In this document: in pieces, positions 1 to 7,369 of the stretch
Numbering within the stretch: position 1 is the first letter of the stretch
How the letters are laid out: each line of letters starts with the position of its first letter
NCBI GenBank assembly: GCA_020024515.1
Contig: JAHHTR010000069.1
Location: forward strand, 1 to 11,058
Reading direction: 5' to 3'
DNA from: Angelakisella sp.
GTDB lineage: Bacteria; Bacillota; Clostridia; Oscillospirales; Ruminococcaceae
Length of the DNA: 11,058 nucleotides
Position numbers and translations under genes: made by a program
The notes under the pieces: model-generated
Database searches by the model: none
What the model saw: only the letters and a program-made list of their open reading frames with translations
What the model was told of the DNA's origin: nothing

Positions 1-78
1 ATATAATATCAGTAATCATTCATCAACCAAGACAAAATAAATATTATTATAATATTTACAATTTATACAAAAAAGGTA

Positions 79-107
79 TTGTAATTTACCTGAAAATAGT
101 ATACAAT
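79..107 (+). promoter_or_regulatory. Candidate sigma-A promoter of the IreB-family gene
   Basis: A -35-like TTGTAA (79-84) and a -10-like TACAAT (102-107) are separated by exactly 17 bases. The -10 matches consensus at 5 of 6 positions and the -35 at 4 of 6. Transcription would start near 113, leaving a short leader before the ribosome site at 138-144 and the ATG at 152. This is inferred from motif and spacing only. Confidence 0.5.
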
Positions 108-151
108 AATAAAGAGATTTAATTTAACGTTGCTTTTGGAGGTGTTTATAT

Positions 152-406
152 ATGGCAATTAATGAACCTACCATATCTTTTTCTATAGCCGGTGATAAGG
201 AAAAAGAGGTACAAGAAACACTCTTAGTAGTATATGATGCACTTAAACAAAAAGGATATGACCCTATCAACCAAATTGTAGGTTATATTTTATCTGAAGA
301 TCCAACATATATTACTACACATAATAATGCACGCAGTCTTATAAGACATATAGACAGAGATGAACTTTTACAAATACTTGTTAAAAATTATATAAATAAA
401 AACTAA
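152..406 (+). CDS. ireB: IreB family regulatory phosphoprotein (UPF0297)
   Basis: This 84-residue protein matches the IreB/UPF0297 family in length and in its conserved core: GYDPINQIVGYILSEDP at about 35-51, then a THNNAR segment and a closing RDELL. In Enterococcus faecalis IreB is a small cytoplasmic protein phosphorylated on N-terminal threonines by the PASTA kinase IreK, and it negatively influences cephalosporin resistance and cell-wall stress responses. Here Thr7 lies in a TISF context that aligns with the conserved phosphorylated threonine; the other enterococcal threonine, Thr4, is Asn. The start is fixed by GGAGGTG at 138-144. In many Firmicutes this gene sits next to ruvX and a yrzB-like gene, but here it stands alone between a good promoter and a terminator at 489-520. 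Family assignment is firm; the role in this host is inferred from the family. Confidence 0.93.
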   Translation: MAINEPTISFSIAGDKEKEVQETLLVVYDALKQKGYDPINQIVGYILSEDPTYITTHNNARSLIRHIDRDELLQILVKNYINKN

Positions 407-488
407 TTTAATTGATGTTTATTTGCAGGTTATGGTATTATATGTTTTTATAGGCATTACATTAATAATGTGTTTTTATGATAAGCAT

Positions 489-520
489 AAAAAGACGGTC
501 TTTTGTCGGTCGTCTTTTTT
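489..520 (+). terminator. Intrinsic terminator downstream of the IreB-family gene
   Basis: AAAAAGACG (489-497) pairs with CGTCTTTTT (511-519), and G-U pairs can extend the stem inward. The right arm ends in six T residues, with more T-rich sequence after it. It lies 83 bases past the stop of the upstream gene and probably makes that gene monocistronic. Confidence 0.8.
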
Positions 521-566
521 ATTTTATATCTAACTTTTTATAATAAGTAAAATTGTAAATTCTATG

Positions 567-578
567 GGACATATGTCC
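567..578. promoter_or_regulatory. 12-bp perfect palindrome ahead of the next gene
   Basis: GGACATATGTCC is a perfect palindrome ending 16 bases before the AGGAGG ribosome site of the gene at 609. A TATAAT at 539-544 lies just upstream but has no convincing -35 partner. The palindrome could be an operator or form a hairpin in the leader; nothing in the window identifies a binding protein. Confidence 0.35.
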
Positions 579-608
579 TTTTTATTAAATATTAGGAGGA
601 TAATTAAG

Positions 609-914
609 ATGGAAAAAACAAAAAAATGGCAAACATATAAAGGTAGACCGTTTGTAAAAAGCGGAGACACTATCTATTATGGTTTCCCTTATGAACCATT
701 TGTGACACTTATACAAATAATCAATACCCAAAAAGTTGATGATGTTAATATAGCAACAAAAATAGTTGTACATCTTTTATCTACTGATAAAACAAAAACC
801 CCGCTGGAAGCAATTATAAAAAAAGGTGAAAAAACTTCCCTTGCAGATGCTTTTGAAATGGCAGATATTTGGCTTACCACAAACATAAAACCAAAAAAAG
901 ACGAAACTAAATAA
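609..914 (+). CDS. Conserved-looking hypothetical protein, 101 residues
   Basis: I do not recognise a named family. The protein is 101 residues, hydrophilic and lysine-rich, with no signal peptide or membrane segment. It opens with a short basic, aromatic stretch (KWQTYKGRPFVKSGDTIYYG), continues with a predicted strand-rich centre that includes TKIVVHLLSTD, and ends in a helical segment around LADAFEMADIWL and a charged tail. The start at 609 is chosen because AGGAGG at 594-599 sits nine bases upstream; the longer reading from 564 begins upstream of that ribosome site and crosses a palindrome. Terminators on both sides suggest it is transcribed alone. The pattern looks like a small cytoplasmic Clostridia protein, but function cannot be given. 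Confidence 0.75.
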   Translation: MEKTKKWQTYKGRPFVKSGDTIYYGFPYEPFVTLIQIINTQKVDDVNIATKIVVHLLSTDKTKTPLEAIIKKGEKTSLADAFEMADIWLTTNIKPKKDETK

Positions 915-930
915 TAATCAAATAAATTAT

Positions 931-977
931 AAAGGCTTTTTCTTTAAGTATTTTACTAATAGAAAAAAGCCTTTTTT
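931..977 (+). terminator. Intrinsic terminator after the hypothetical gene
   Basis: AAAGGCTTTTTCT (931-943) pairs with AGAAAAAAGCCTTT starting at 961, with one bulged A, across an AT-rich loop. The right arm runs directly into a T tract. It lies 16 bases beyond the preceding stop and 35 bases before the next gene. Confidence 0.78.
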
Positions 978-1012
978 ATAAGCAATAAATTATATGGAGG
1001 TTATCCTGTAAA

Positions 1013-1804
1013 ATGAAAATTGGTATTTCAACCGCTTGTTTTTATCCACTGCAAACTGAACTTGCATTCCAAAAAATCAATGACTGTAATTGTAAATATA
1101 CAGAACTTTTTATAAACTCATTTTCAGAATTTGATAAACTTTTTTTAGAGACTCTAAAAGAAATCAAAAATAAAAATAATACAGAAATTTTATCCATACA
1201 CCCTTTTACATCAATGCTTGAAACACAATTTATTTTCGGTGACTATCCACGTCGCACAGAGGAAGGCATAGAACTCTACAAAAAAATCTTTGATTTTACA
1301 GCAAAACTTGGTGCGGATATTTGTGTATTTCATGGTGCGGTAAAACAATATAATATAACTGCCGAACAATATGTTGAAAAATATAATATCCTTCATAATC
1401 TTGCTAAAAACAATGGAATAAAACTTGCACAAGAATGTGTTGACAGATGCAAAAGTTCATCACCTGTTTTTTTGGAGGAAATAAAAAAAATATTACCTGA
1501 CATTAATTTTGTGTTAGATTTAAAACAAACACGACGTAGTTATATTGATTATGAAAAATTTATAGATGCTATGGGAGAAAATATCGTACATCTACATCTA
1601 AGCGATAGTATAAATAACAATGAAAAAATGGATTGTATGCCAATAGGTGAAGGTGATTTTGACTTTTATAAATTATTCAAAAAATTACAAAAAATTAATT
1701 ATAAAGGTAATGCGGTAGTTGAACTATATAATCACAATTTTAAAGACATCTCTCAATTAACAAATTCTGTTAAATACCTTGAAAATGTGCAAAAACAATT
1801 ATAA
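1013..1804 (+). CDS. Sugar phosphate isomerase/epimerase-type TIM barrel protein
   Basis: This 263-residue protein has the length and layout of the xylose isomerase-like TIM barrel family (AP endonuclease family 2 fold). The N-terminal MKIGISTACF is a typical first strand. Likely divalent metal and substrate residues appear in order at strand ends: His63 (SIHPF), His107 (VFHGA), Glu141 (AQECV), Asp169 (VLDL), His193/His195 and Asp198 (HLHLSD), the IGEGDFD loop at 211-217, and Glu237 (VVELY). Members isomerise or epimerise sugars or inositols, or act as endonuclease IV; the shorter length and lack of the full endonuclease IV pattern favour a sugar role. The substrate is not deducible. TGGAGG at 995-1000 precedes the ATG by 12 bases. 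It is the last clear host gene before the mobile element. Confidence 0.82.
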   Translation: MKIGISTACFYPLQTELAFQKINDCNCKYTELFINSFSEFDKLFLETLKEIKNKNNTEILSIHPFTSMLETQFIFGDYPRRTEEGIELYKKIFDFTAKLGADICVFHGAVKQYNITAEQYVEKYNILHNLAKNNGIKLAQECVDRCKSSSPVFLEEIKKILPDINFVLDLKQTRRSYIDYEKFIDAMGENIVHLHLSDSINNNEKMDCMPIGEGDFDFYKLFKKLQKINYKGNAVVELYNHNFKDISQLTNSVKYLENVQKQL

Positions 1805-1979
1805 ATAAGACATCAACTTTCTAACATTTATAAATTTAATTTGCAATAATATTATTATATTATCGCATTTAATATGTAGTTAAATAAAAAAAAAATCGAC
1901 GCTTAATACAAGTATTGAAATAGTAATTTATTATAATATAATTTTCATTTAACGTTTAGATATTTTTCGTAAGATAATA

Positions 1980-2125
1980 ACTGTTATTACCACTTTTTAT
2001 GATATCAAAATAAAATAAGACGTAAACAAAACTTTGCTCACGTCCCACGTGTGGCGGTTCGCCACTGTTATTACTGTACAAAAATATTATCATTGGATTT
2101 TTATGTAGTGGATTCGAACCCACAC
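1980..2125 (-). other. GC-rich hairpin and T-arm-like segment in a gene-poor junction
   Basis: In the 1805-2549 stretch I see no supported gene except a doubtful micro-ORF near 2379-2471. The 1980-2125 part stands out. It holds a perfect hairpin GTGGCG-gtt-CGCCAC at 2051-2065, an 11-bp direct repeat ACTGTTATTAC at 1980-1990 and 2064-2074, and on the - strand GGGTTCGAATCC, which resembles the T-loop region of a tRNA. The flanking T stem does not pair well, so this is not an intact tRNA. It could be a repeat element or an old tRNA or attachment-site relic; all of these are inference. Confidence 0.35.
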
Positions 2126-2378
2126 TAAATTTTACACCAATACAATAACTTTTATTATTATGGATATATATTAACATAAATACTTGCAAATGTAAATATC
2201 CAATAAAAAATATAAATGACTTTATTGTTCATTATTATATAAAATAATAGTTTTTATATAATACAAAGCTTTGAAAAATTTTTACTACTTTTTTGCTGAA
2301 TATTAATATTGTTACCTTGCTCACACGCTGTCACAAATTCCACACAAACGCTTTTTTTTATTAGTTGGCATATTTACT

Positions 2379-2471
2379 CTATGCATTGTTGTTCTCGTCA
2401 CAAATCGCTTGAAAGCTCTCTTGATTTTTTGAAAGATTTTCAAATCTTTTTTCTTCAATAGCTTTAATTAT
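2379..2471 (-). other. Possible micro-ORF with a good ribosome site but no normal start codon
   Basis: On the - strand AGGAGGAG (2483-2476) is followed after a short spacer by an open frame that begins ATA ATT AAA and runs 30 codons to TAG. The predicted peptide is glutamate- and asparagine-rich, with a middle like EEKRFENLSKNQESF. The codon at the ideal start distance is ATA, not ATG, so it may be a gene that lost its start or a chance frame. It lies just past the recombinase operon terminator. I do not recognise it. Confidence 0.2.
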
Positions 2472-2491
2472 TTTTCTCCTCCTGTTGTATT

Positions 2492-2522
2492 CAAAACGAA
2501 ACAGCGATTTTTATCTCGCTGT
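2492..2522 (-). terminator. Intrinsic terminator of the recombinase operon
   Basis: On the - strand ACAGCGA (2522-2516) pairs with TCGCTGT (2507-2501) around an eight-base loop, followed by TTCGTTTT. It starts 27 bases past the stop of the last recombinase gene and is well placed to end the operon. Confidence 0.7.
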
Positions 2523-2549
2523 AACATTAATTTGATATTATTATAAATT

Positions 2550-4184
2550 TTATTTGTTTTTATTAAGTCTGTTGATTTTTATTGATATTTCCTGTTCATA
2601 AGTAATACCACATTTGAATATTATCTGTAATTTGTTATCTCCGATAATTTTTATGGTGTCTATGAGTTCTCTTACTAAATTATCATCATATTTATTTTCT
2701 GTAGAGCTTTCATGCTTTAGCAGCTGTTCAAGATGAATGAACTTATCATTATTGTTTGTATTTCTTTTTTTGTATAGCATAATATTATCGTTTAACTCTT
2801 TCACTTCATCATTCATAGCTTTAAGTTTGGATTCATTGGCGCTGACGGTATTGTTTGCTATACTTTCTTTTACAAGTGTCATAATGTTTTCTTTCAGCTC
2901 TGTCAGTTGTTTTTCCATATCATCAATATTGAAACTGTTTTTTGAGTTTTCTGATATTTCTTTTTTCAGCTCTTGTAGAAATATCGGTATCATTTCCTGT
3001 TTGTTGCCACGAAGATGATTTATTGATTCCATAATCGCTGTATGTAGACTTTCCTCATCTATGGTTGCTGATTCTTTGCAGTATTTTGTTCCGTTTTCAA
3101 TACGGTTGATACATCGCCAAACAGGTGTCTTTTCACCATTTCTTCTGTGCCAAACCACACGTCTGTATGGTGATAGACATTCTCCGCATATAAGAATTTC
3201 ACTTAAAGCATACAGTCCGCAATATTTTCCCTGTTCTGTTTTTGTCAGCTTGGATACTTTCTGCTTGCCCAATCGTTTTGCCCTTTCTTCTTGAGCTTTA
3301 TTAAATATATCTCTACTGATTATGCCAGGATGATTATTTTTTATTAAGTATTTGGGTAACTCACCGTTATTTCTTTTTACTTTTTTACTTATTGGATCTG
3401 TTACATAGGTTTTTTGGAGCAGAACATCTCCGCAATAACGTTCATTTTTCAGTATTGAAGATATTGTACTGACTTTCCATGCGCCATCCTTACCGTGAGA
3501 TTTAATTTTATTTTCATTTAAATAGTCAGCTATTTTTTTAATACTTGCTCCATCCAAATATAGCTTGTATATGGTCTTTATAATATCAGCTTCTTCAGGT
3601 ATTATCTCAGGCTTGCCATCATCTCCCTTTTGATATGCATACATTTTTACAAAGTTGGTTTTACCGTCCTTCATAGCCATTCTTTTGCCCATTTTAACAT
3701 TTAGGGACAGTGAGTTAAGTTCTTCCTGAGCGAGACTTGACAGTATGGTTAATACCACTTCACTGTTTTCTTCAAGCGTATTTATACCCTCCTTTTCAAA
3801 TATAACGCCTATTCCCATACCTTTAAGAAGCCTTACATATTTGATACTGTCTATTGTATTTCTCGCAAATCTGCTGATTGATTTTGTAATTATTAAATCT
3901 ATTTTCCCTTTTTTACACTGTCTTATCATGTTCATAAAGCTTGGACGTTTTTCTGCTGATGCTCCCGATATACCCTCATCAGCGTATGTTCCCGCAAGTG
4001 TCCATTCAGGTGTTCTCATTATAAGGTCAGTATAATAGCTTTTTTGTGAATGGAAGCTTGTCAGCTGTTCTTCCGCGTCTGTTGAAACACGACTGTATGA
4101 GGCTACTCTGAGTTGTCTGTTGTTTCTCTTTCTCAAAGTTAAGTTATCATTTGCGGGGATATAGATAACTTCATTTTCCTGCAT
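2550..4184 (-). CDS. Large serine recombinase, third of the cassette (complete)
   Basis: This 544-residue protein is a full-length large serine recombinase. The N-terminal resolvase domain (about 24-165) has the RVSTD active-site motif with nucleophile Ser34, the YADEGISG motif at 67-74, and arginines 105 and 108 in SRFARN. A recombinase domain follows (about 180-300), then a zinc ribbon with Cys333, Cys336, Cys358 and Cys369, and a long coiled-coil region at about 420-475. Such enzymes cut and rejoin DNA at att sites through a phosphoserine link, driving excision and integration of phages and conjugative elements. Where relatives usually have PYGY, this protein reads MYAYQKG. Its ATG directly follows the TGA of the preceding gene, with AAAGG upstream, so the two are translationally coupled. 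All key residues are present and it should be active. Exact att preference is unknown. Confidence 0.95.
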   Translation of the reverse strand: MQENEVIYIPANDNLTLRKRNNRQLRVASYSRVSTDAEEQLTSFHSQKSYYTDLIMRTPEWTLAGTYADEGISGASAEKRPSFMNMIRQCKKGKIDLIITKSISRFARNTIDSIKYVRLLKGMGIGVIFEKEGINTLEENSEVVLTILSSLAQEELNSLSLNVKMGKRMAMKDGKTNFVKMYAYQKGDDGKPEIIPEEADIIKTIYKLYLDGASIKKIADYLNENKIKSHGKDGAWKVSTISSILKNERYCGDVLLQKTYVTDPISKKVKRNNGELPKYLIKNNHPGIISRDIFNKAQEERAKRLGKQKVSKLTKTEQGKYCGLYALSEILICGECLSPYRRVVWHRRNGEKTPVWRCINRIENGTKYCKESATIDEESLHTAIMESINHLRGNKQEMIPIFLQELKKEISENSKNSFNIDDMEKQLTELKENIMTLVKESIANNTVSANESKLKAMNDEVKELNDNIMLYKKRNTNNNDKFIHLEQLLKHESSTENKYDDNLVRELIDTIKIIGDNKLQIIFKCGITYEQEISIKINRLNKNK

Positions 4185-5027
4185 TCAAATCTCACCTTTC
4201 TGTATTGTTATTTGCTGACCGTTCTTCATAATTAATTTGATTGCTTTATTTTCGGTTACAATAATTTTATTTACAGCTTCTTTTATTTTTGTACTTTCAA
4301 GGTTTTCTTTACTTATATTTGAAAGTTTATATTTAAGAGATGTTTCATATTCAATAAAGTTTATGAGATTATTGTATTTTTCCGTTGCAAGCTTTATAAT
4401 ATCCTCTTTGATTTTTTCTGCATCTATTTCTTCTGACGCCATTGATATATCTATTTGATTTTTAAGTTTTATTGTACTTCCACTGTTAAAATCTTTTTCT
4501 TGTCGCTCAGTTACAATATTTTCAACTATTATGTTCTTTTGCAGTTCAAATATCGAGCTTAAAAGTATTTCATCATTTAGCTTTGTGCTTATATGCTCTA
4601 CATCATTGGGACAGTACCAACGTTCTTCACCCGATGATTTTAATCTGCGTTTTAACATTGCTCCACATTTGGAGCATACAAGTAACGGTTTTATATTTTT
4701 GATGTCTTGACTTTCAGTGTGCGTATAAGTTTTTGCATTTGTTTTTACATCAGCATACAGTTCTTTTGATAATATACTTGGATATTTTTCGTTACCGATA
4801 TAATTTTTATTTTGAAGTATTCTTGCAATAATATTTTTATTCCAATCTGTTTTGTTCCCAATATATACAATTTTTGATTTTGTCAACCATTCAGCAATTA
4901 AACTGTATGATTCCCCATTTGCATATTTTTTAAAGATTTCGATAACAATTTCCTTTTCCTGTTGGTTGATTTGCAGTTTTCCGTTTGTTATCATATATCC
5001 GTACGGTATTATTCTGTTTTGAGCCAT
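4185..5027 (-). CDS. Recombinase-like protein lacking the catalytic resolvase domain
   Basis: This 280-residue protein begins directly in the recombinase DNA-binding domain: RIIPYGYMI at about 5-13, then a helix-rich segment with IARILQNKNYIGN at 68-79. It continues with a zinc ribbon (Cys118, Cys121, Cys139, with His145 as a possible fourth ligand) and a lysine/glutamate-rich coiled coil at about 180-255. The whole N-terminal serine nucleophile domain is absent, so it cannot cut DNA alone. The start is natural: the ATG lies three bases after the stop of the upstream recombinase frame, and no remnant of a catalytic domain sits in front of it. Sitting between two catalytic recombinases in one operon, it is most likely an accessory partner that binds att DNA or modifies synapsis. 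That role is inference from context. Confidence 0.88.
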   Translation of the reverse strand: MAQNRIIPYGYMITNGKLQINQQEKEIVIEIFKKYANGESYSLIAEWLTKSKIVYIGNKTDWNKNIIARILQNKNYIGNEKYPSILSKELYADVKTNAKTYTHTESQDIKNIKPLLVCSKCGAMLKRRLKSSGEERWYCPNDVEHISTKLNDEILLSSIFELQKNIIVENIVTERQEKDFNSGSTIKLKNQIDISMASEEIDAEKIKEDIIKLATEKYNNLINFIEYETSLKYKLSNISKENLESTKIKEAVNKIIVTENKAIKLIMKNGQQITIQKGEI

Positions 5028-5030
5028 TTT

Positions 5031-6583
5031 TTACAACCTTTCTGTCAGTATAAGTCCGTTTATCAGTTCAAAGTCTATCGTCTTATTGTCATAAGCCAAT
5101 ATTTTTTCAACCAATTCATCAAATAATCTCTCATCGAATTCATTTATTGATACCGGTTCATTTTCAAGTATATTAATTAAATCCTTTGTGCTGTAAATCA
5201 TATCATCTTGATTATCATTTTGCAGTATTTGATTTTTAGCCTTTTTTAGATTGGCAATCTTTTTATTGATTTCATCGGTTTGAGATATGAACAGAGCAGA
5301 ATCGAGTATACCTTTGGATTGCAGTCCGTTGATAACTTGATTCTGCTCTGACAGTTCAGCTATTTGTTTATTGATATTTGATATTTCGAGATTGTTTTTT
5401 GCTTTTATATCTTGCAGTTTTTCAAGTTGCGATAGCATAGGTATTAATATCTTTTGATAGTTATCTGCAAGTTTATTATACATTCTTATAAATGCTTTGT
5501 ATATTGATTCTTCTCTTATTCTACAACTATTACAATCCTTTTTATTGTTGTCGTGCTGTCTACATACCCAATAAGTTTTATTGTTAACAACTTTTCGTCT
5601 GAATGTTGTATTGCAATTTTTACATTTTATTTTTTATTCAGTGGATATTCTTTATAGTTTGTGTTTATACTTTTAGCTCTTTCTCTTATTAAAATACCTG
5701 CTGTTTCAAATTGTATTTTTTCAATTATAGGTTCATGGGTATTTTTAACATAATACTGTGGAAGCTCTCCTTTATTTCTGTAAGCACGATACGGTAAGAC
5801 ATCTTCACTATATTTTTTTTGTAATAGCATATCACCTATATATCTTTCGTTTTTTAATATCCGTGAAATTGCTCCTGCTCTCCAACAAGATTTTCCTTTA
5901 CTTAATCCTATATTTTCTCTGTTTAAATCCTGTGCAATGACTATTGTGCCTTTGCCACTAAGATATTCTGAAAAAATTCTTTGAACGATTTTTGCTTCAT
6001 CTTCTTGTATCACCAATTTTTTATCTATAAGTCTATATCCGTAAGGTACGCTTGACGATATGTAAGTTCCCTTAGCCATACGCATCCTTGCGCCTTTTTT
6101 ACAGTTTTGGGATATTGTCATAGATTCTTCTTGAGCGAAGAGAGAATAAAGCGTAAGTAGGTTTTCACTTGTCAGTATTCCGGTATCAATACTTTCTTTT
6201 TCAAAATATACTGTAACTCCTATGGTTTTCAGTTCTCTGATTACTTGCAAAGTATCCATCGTATTTCTTGCAAATCTGCTGATAGACTTTGTTATTATTC
6301 GGTCTATTTTTCCTTTTTTGCAATCCTCTATCATTCTTTGAAAGTCACTGCGTTTGTTGAATGATACTCCTGATATACCTTCATCTGCATATACTTCTAC
6401 CGTTTGCCAATTTATATTGTTTTCTATAAGCTTTTGATAGTAGTTTACCTGTGTGGCAAATGAATTTAATTGATCAGCCGAATCACTGCTTACACGGGCA
6501 TAAGCCGCCACCCGTAATTTTGATGTTTTATCAATGCTTGCGGCTATCTTTATTATTTCTCTTTGAGTATTTTCGCTGTTCAC
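5031..6583 (-). pseudogene. Large serine recombinase, first of the cassette, split by a one-base frameshift
   Basis: The 5' part (6583-5627, 318 residues) begins with GTG behind AAAGGGGGA and carries the resolvase domain: nucleophile Ser32 in RVSSD, YADEGISG, Arg103 and Arg106 in SRFARN, then SVPYGYRL and the recombinase domain. It ends in PLNKK-stop, directly after an A6 run at 5635-5630. Adding one A, or slipping back one base, gives PLNKKIKCKNC and an uninterrupted reading through a zinc ribbon (CKNC, then WVC and CNSC), a coiled coil and a C-terminal domain to 5031, for a total of 517 residues, a normal family length. The 3' part also reads as an open frame from an internal ATG at 5483 (150 residues). 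The catalytic and DNA-binding halves are otherwise well preserved, so the lesion is recent, a sequencing error, or bypassed by slippage. It heads the three-recombinase operon. Confidence 0.88.
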
Positions 6584-6641
6584 TGATTGTTCCCCCTTTC
6601 TTAATTACAAAGATTATCATATAAGTCTTTTTAAAGCTATA

Positions 6642-6809
6642 CTAAATACCAACAAAAATTTGTGATGACAGTTTATTTTCCAAAGCAATACGTTCAAGCA
6701 TTTTTTCAGCTATATCTTTTGATATCTCACCATTTTGAACAGCTATTCTGCCAAACTCAACAAGATATGTAAACGTAAACTCATTTATTGTTTTTTCTTT
6801 AGATTCCAT
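6642..6809 (-). CDS. Small 55-residue protein upstream of the recombinases
   Basis: I chose the ATG at 6809 because AAAGGAGA lies seven bases upstream; a GTG at 6836 in the same frame lies ahead of that ribosome site. The product is 55 residues with no membrane segment: a polar start, FTYLVEFGRIAVQNGEIS at about 13-30, then KDIAEKMLERIALENKL. The pattern of a helix, a G-E-I/L-S turn, and a second helix ending in a leucine-rich stretch resembles the short SHOCT-like proteins often found just before serine recombinases in Clostridia elements, but sequence similarity is weak and I mark this as analogy. It precedes the recombinase operon by 58 bases and may be cotranscribed. It could act as a recombination directionality factor; nothing in the sequence proves it. 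Confidence 0.6.
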   Translation of the reverse strand: MESKEKTINEFTFTYLVEFGRIAVQNGEISKDIAEKMLERIALENKLSSQIFVGI

Positions 6810-6840
6810 ATTCATTCTCCTTTTGTTTAATATCACAATA

Positions 6841-6895
6841 ATGGGAACTGCTTCTTTTTTGAAAAATCATTGAGAAATCACAAAGCAATTCCCAT
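6841..6895 (-). promoter_or_regulatory. Long-stem hairpin in the leader of the small gene
   Basis: On the - strand ATGGGAATTGCTT (6895-6883) pairs over all 13 bases with AAGCAGTTCCCAT (6853-6841), with one G-U pair, around a 29-base loop. It ends about 25 bases before the ribosome site of the 55-residue gene and has no T tract, so it is not a normal terminator. It may be a leader structure or a protein-binding inverted repeat. Confidence 0.5.
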
Positions 6896-6899
6896 CGGT

Positions 6900-7300
6900 T
6901 CTGACATTAAATTTTTCAATACACTTAATTTGACACTACAACCCCAAGTGTGAATGGCGATTTCATAAACTAAGGTTGGTTAAACCTTACATATGTCTTG
7001 CAGATTTTACTGTAATCATATCTGAGGATCTCTCAGACCTGCCTTCCTTTATTGCGACGGTTTTATCACGCTCGATTTTAGGACGGGACAGAAGTATCAT
7101 TGTAGGCTTATGAGGTTATCGCAAATAATTCACCATAAATTATTTTAAGGTCAGAATATAAGAAATATAATCGCTCGCGCCTTACTCTTGTCTTATTTAC
7201 AAAGGATTTTCCATTGCAGGTGGTCAAGGCGGTTCTACCTAAGTTGCTTTTCCGGTCAAGGTTCATAAGCTAACGTATTTATAAAATCGGATATTAAATT
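6900..7300 (-). other. Hairpin-rich, relatively GC-rich region with two micro-ORFs; candidate structured RNA
   Basis: Between the sigma-like gene and the 55-residue gene lies a stretch visibly richer in G and C than its surroundings. It contains short perfect hairpins: AAATAATT/AATTATTT (7123-7145), TCTGAG/CTCAGA (7021-7037) and AAGGTT/AACCTT (6972-6988). Two successive - strand open frames fill it: 7266-7108 (52 codons, opening MNLDRKSNLGRTALTTCNGK) and 7100-6987 (37 codons, containing KIERDKTVAIKEG). Neither has a ribosome binding site. The region could be a structured leader or regulatory RNA, an inter-gene control region of the element, or the remains of a decayed gene. I cannot decide from one sequence; conservation of pairing would. 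Confidence 0.35.
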
Positions 7301-7369
7301 TTCAAGGTTCAAAAGATGGTTTTAAAAACCCCTTCACTTACTTCCACTTTCAGAAGCGATTTTTGAAGT

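Noticed and set aside
564..608. Longer start for the 101-residue gene
   Set aside because: The upstream ATG has no ribosome site and sits ahead of the palindrome and of the AGGAGG that serves the ATG at 609.
1956..2189. A 77-codon - strand open frame across the junction
   Set aside because: It begins with TTG without any ribosome binding site and runs over a hairpin, direct repeats and a tRNA T-arm-like sequence; the composition looks like translated non-coding DNA.
2054..2190. An intact tRNA gene on the - strand
   Set aside because: Only a T-loop-like GGTTCGAATCC is present; the T stem pairs at two or four positions at most and no D arm or anticodon arm can be drawn.
2737..4035. Several + strand open frames opposite the recombinases and the coupling gene
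   Set aside because: They are antisense shadows of conserved genes, without ribosome sites and with serine/leucine/phenylalanine-biased composition.
6810..6836. GTG start extending the 55-residue gene
   Set aside because: The extension would translate through the AAAGGAGA ribosome site of the ATG at 6809.
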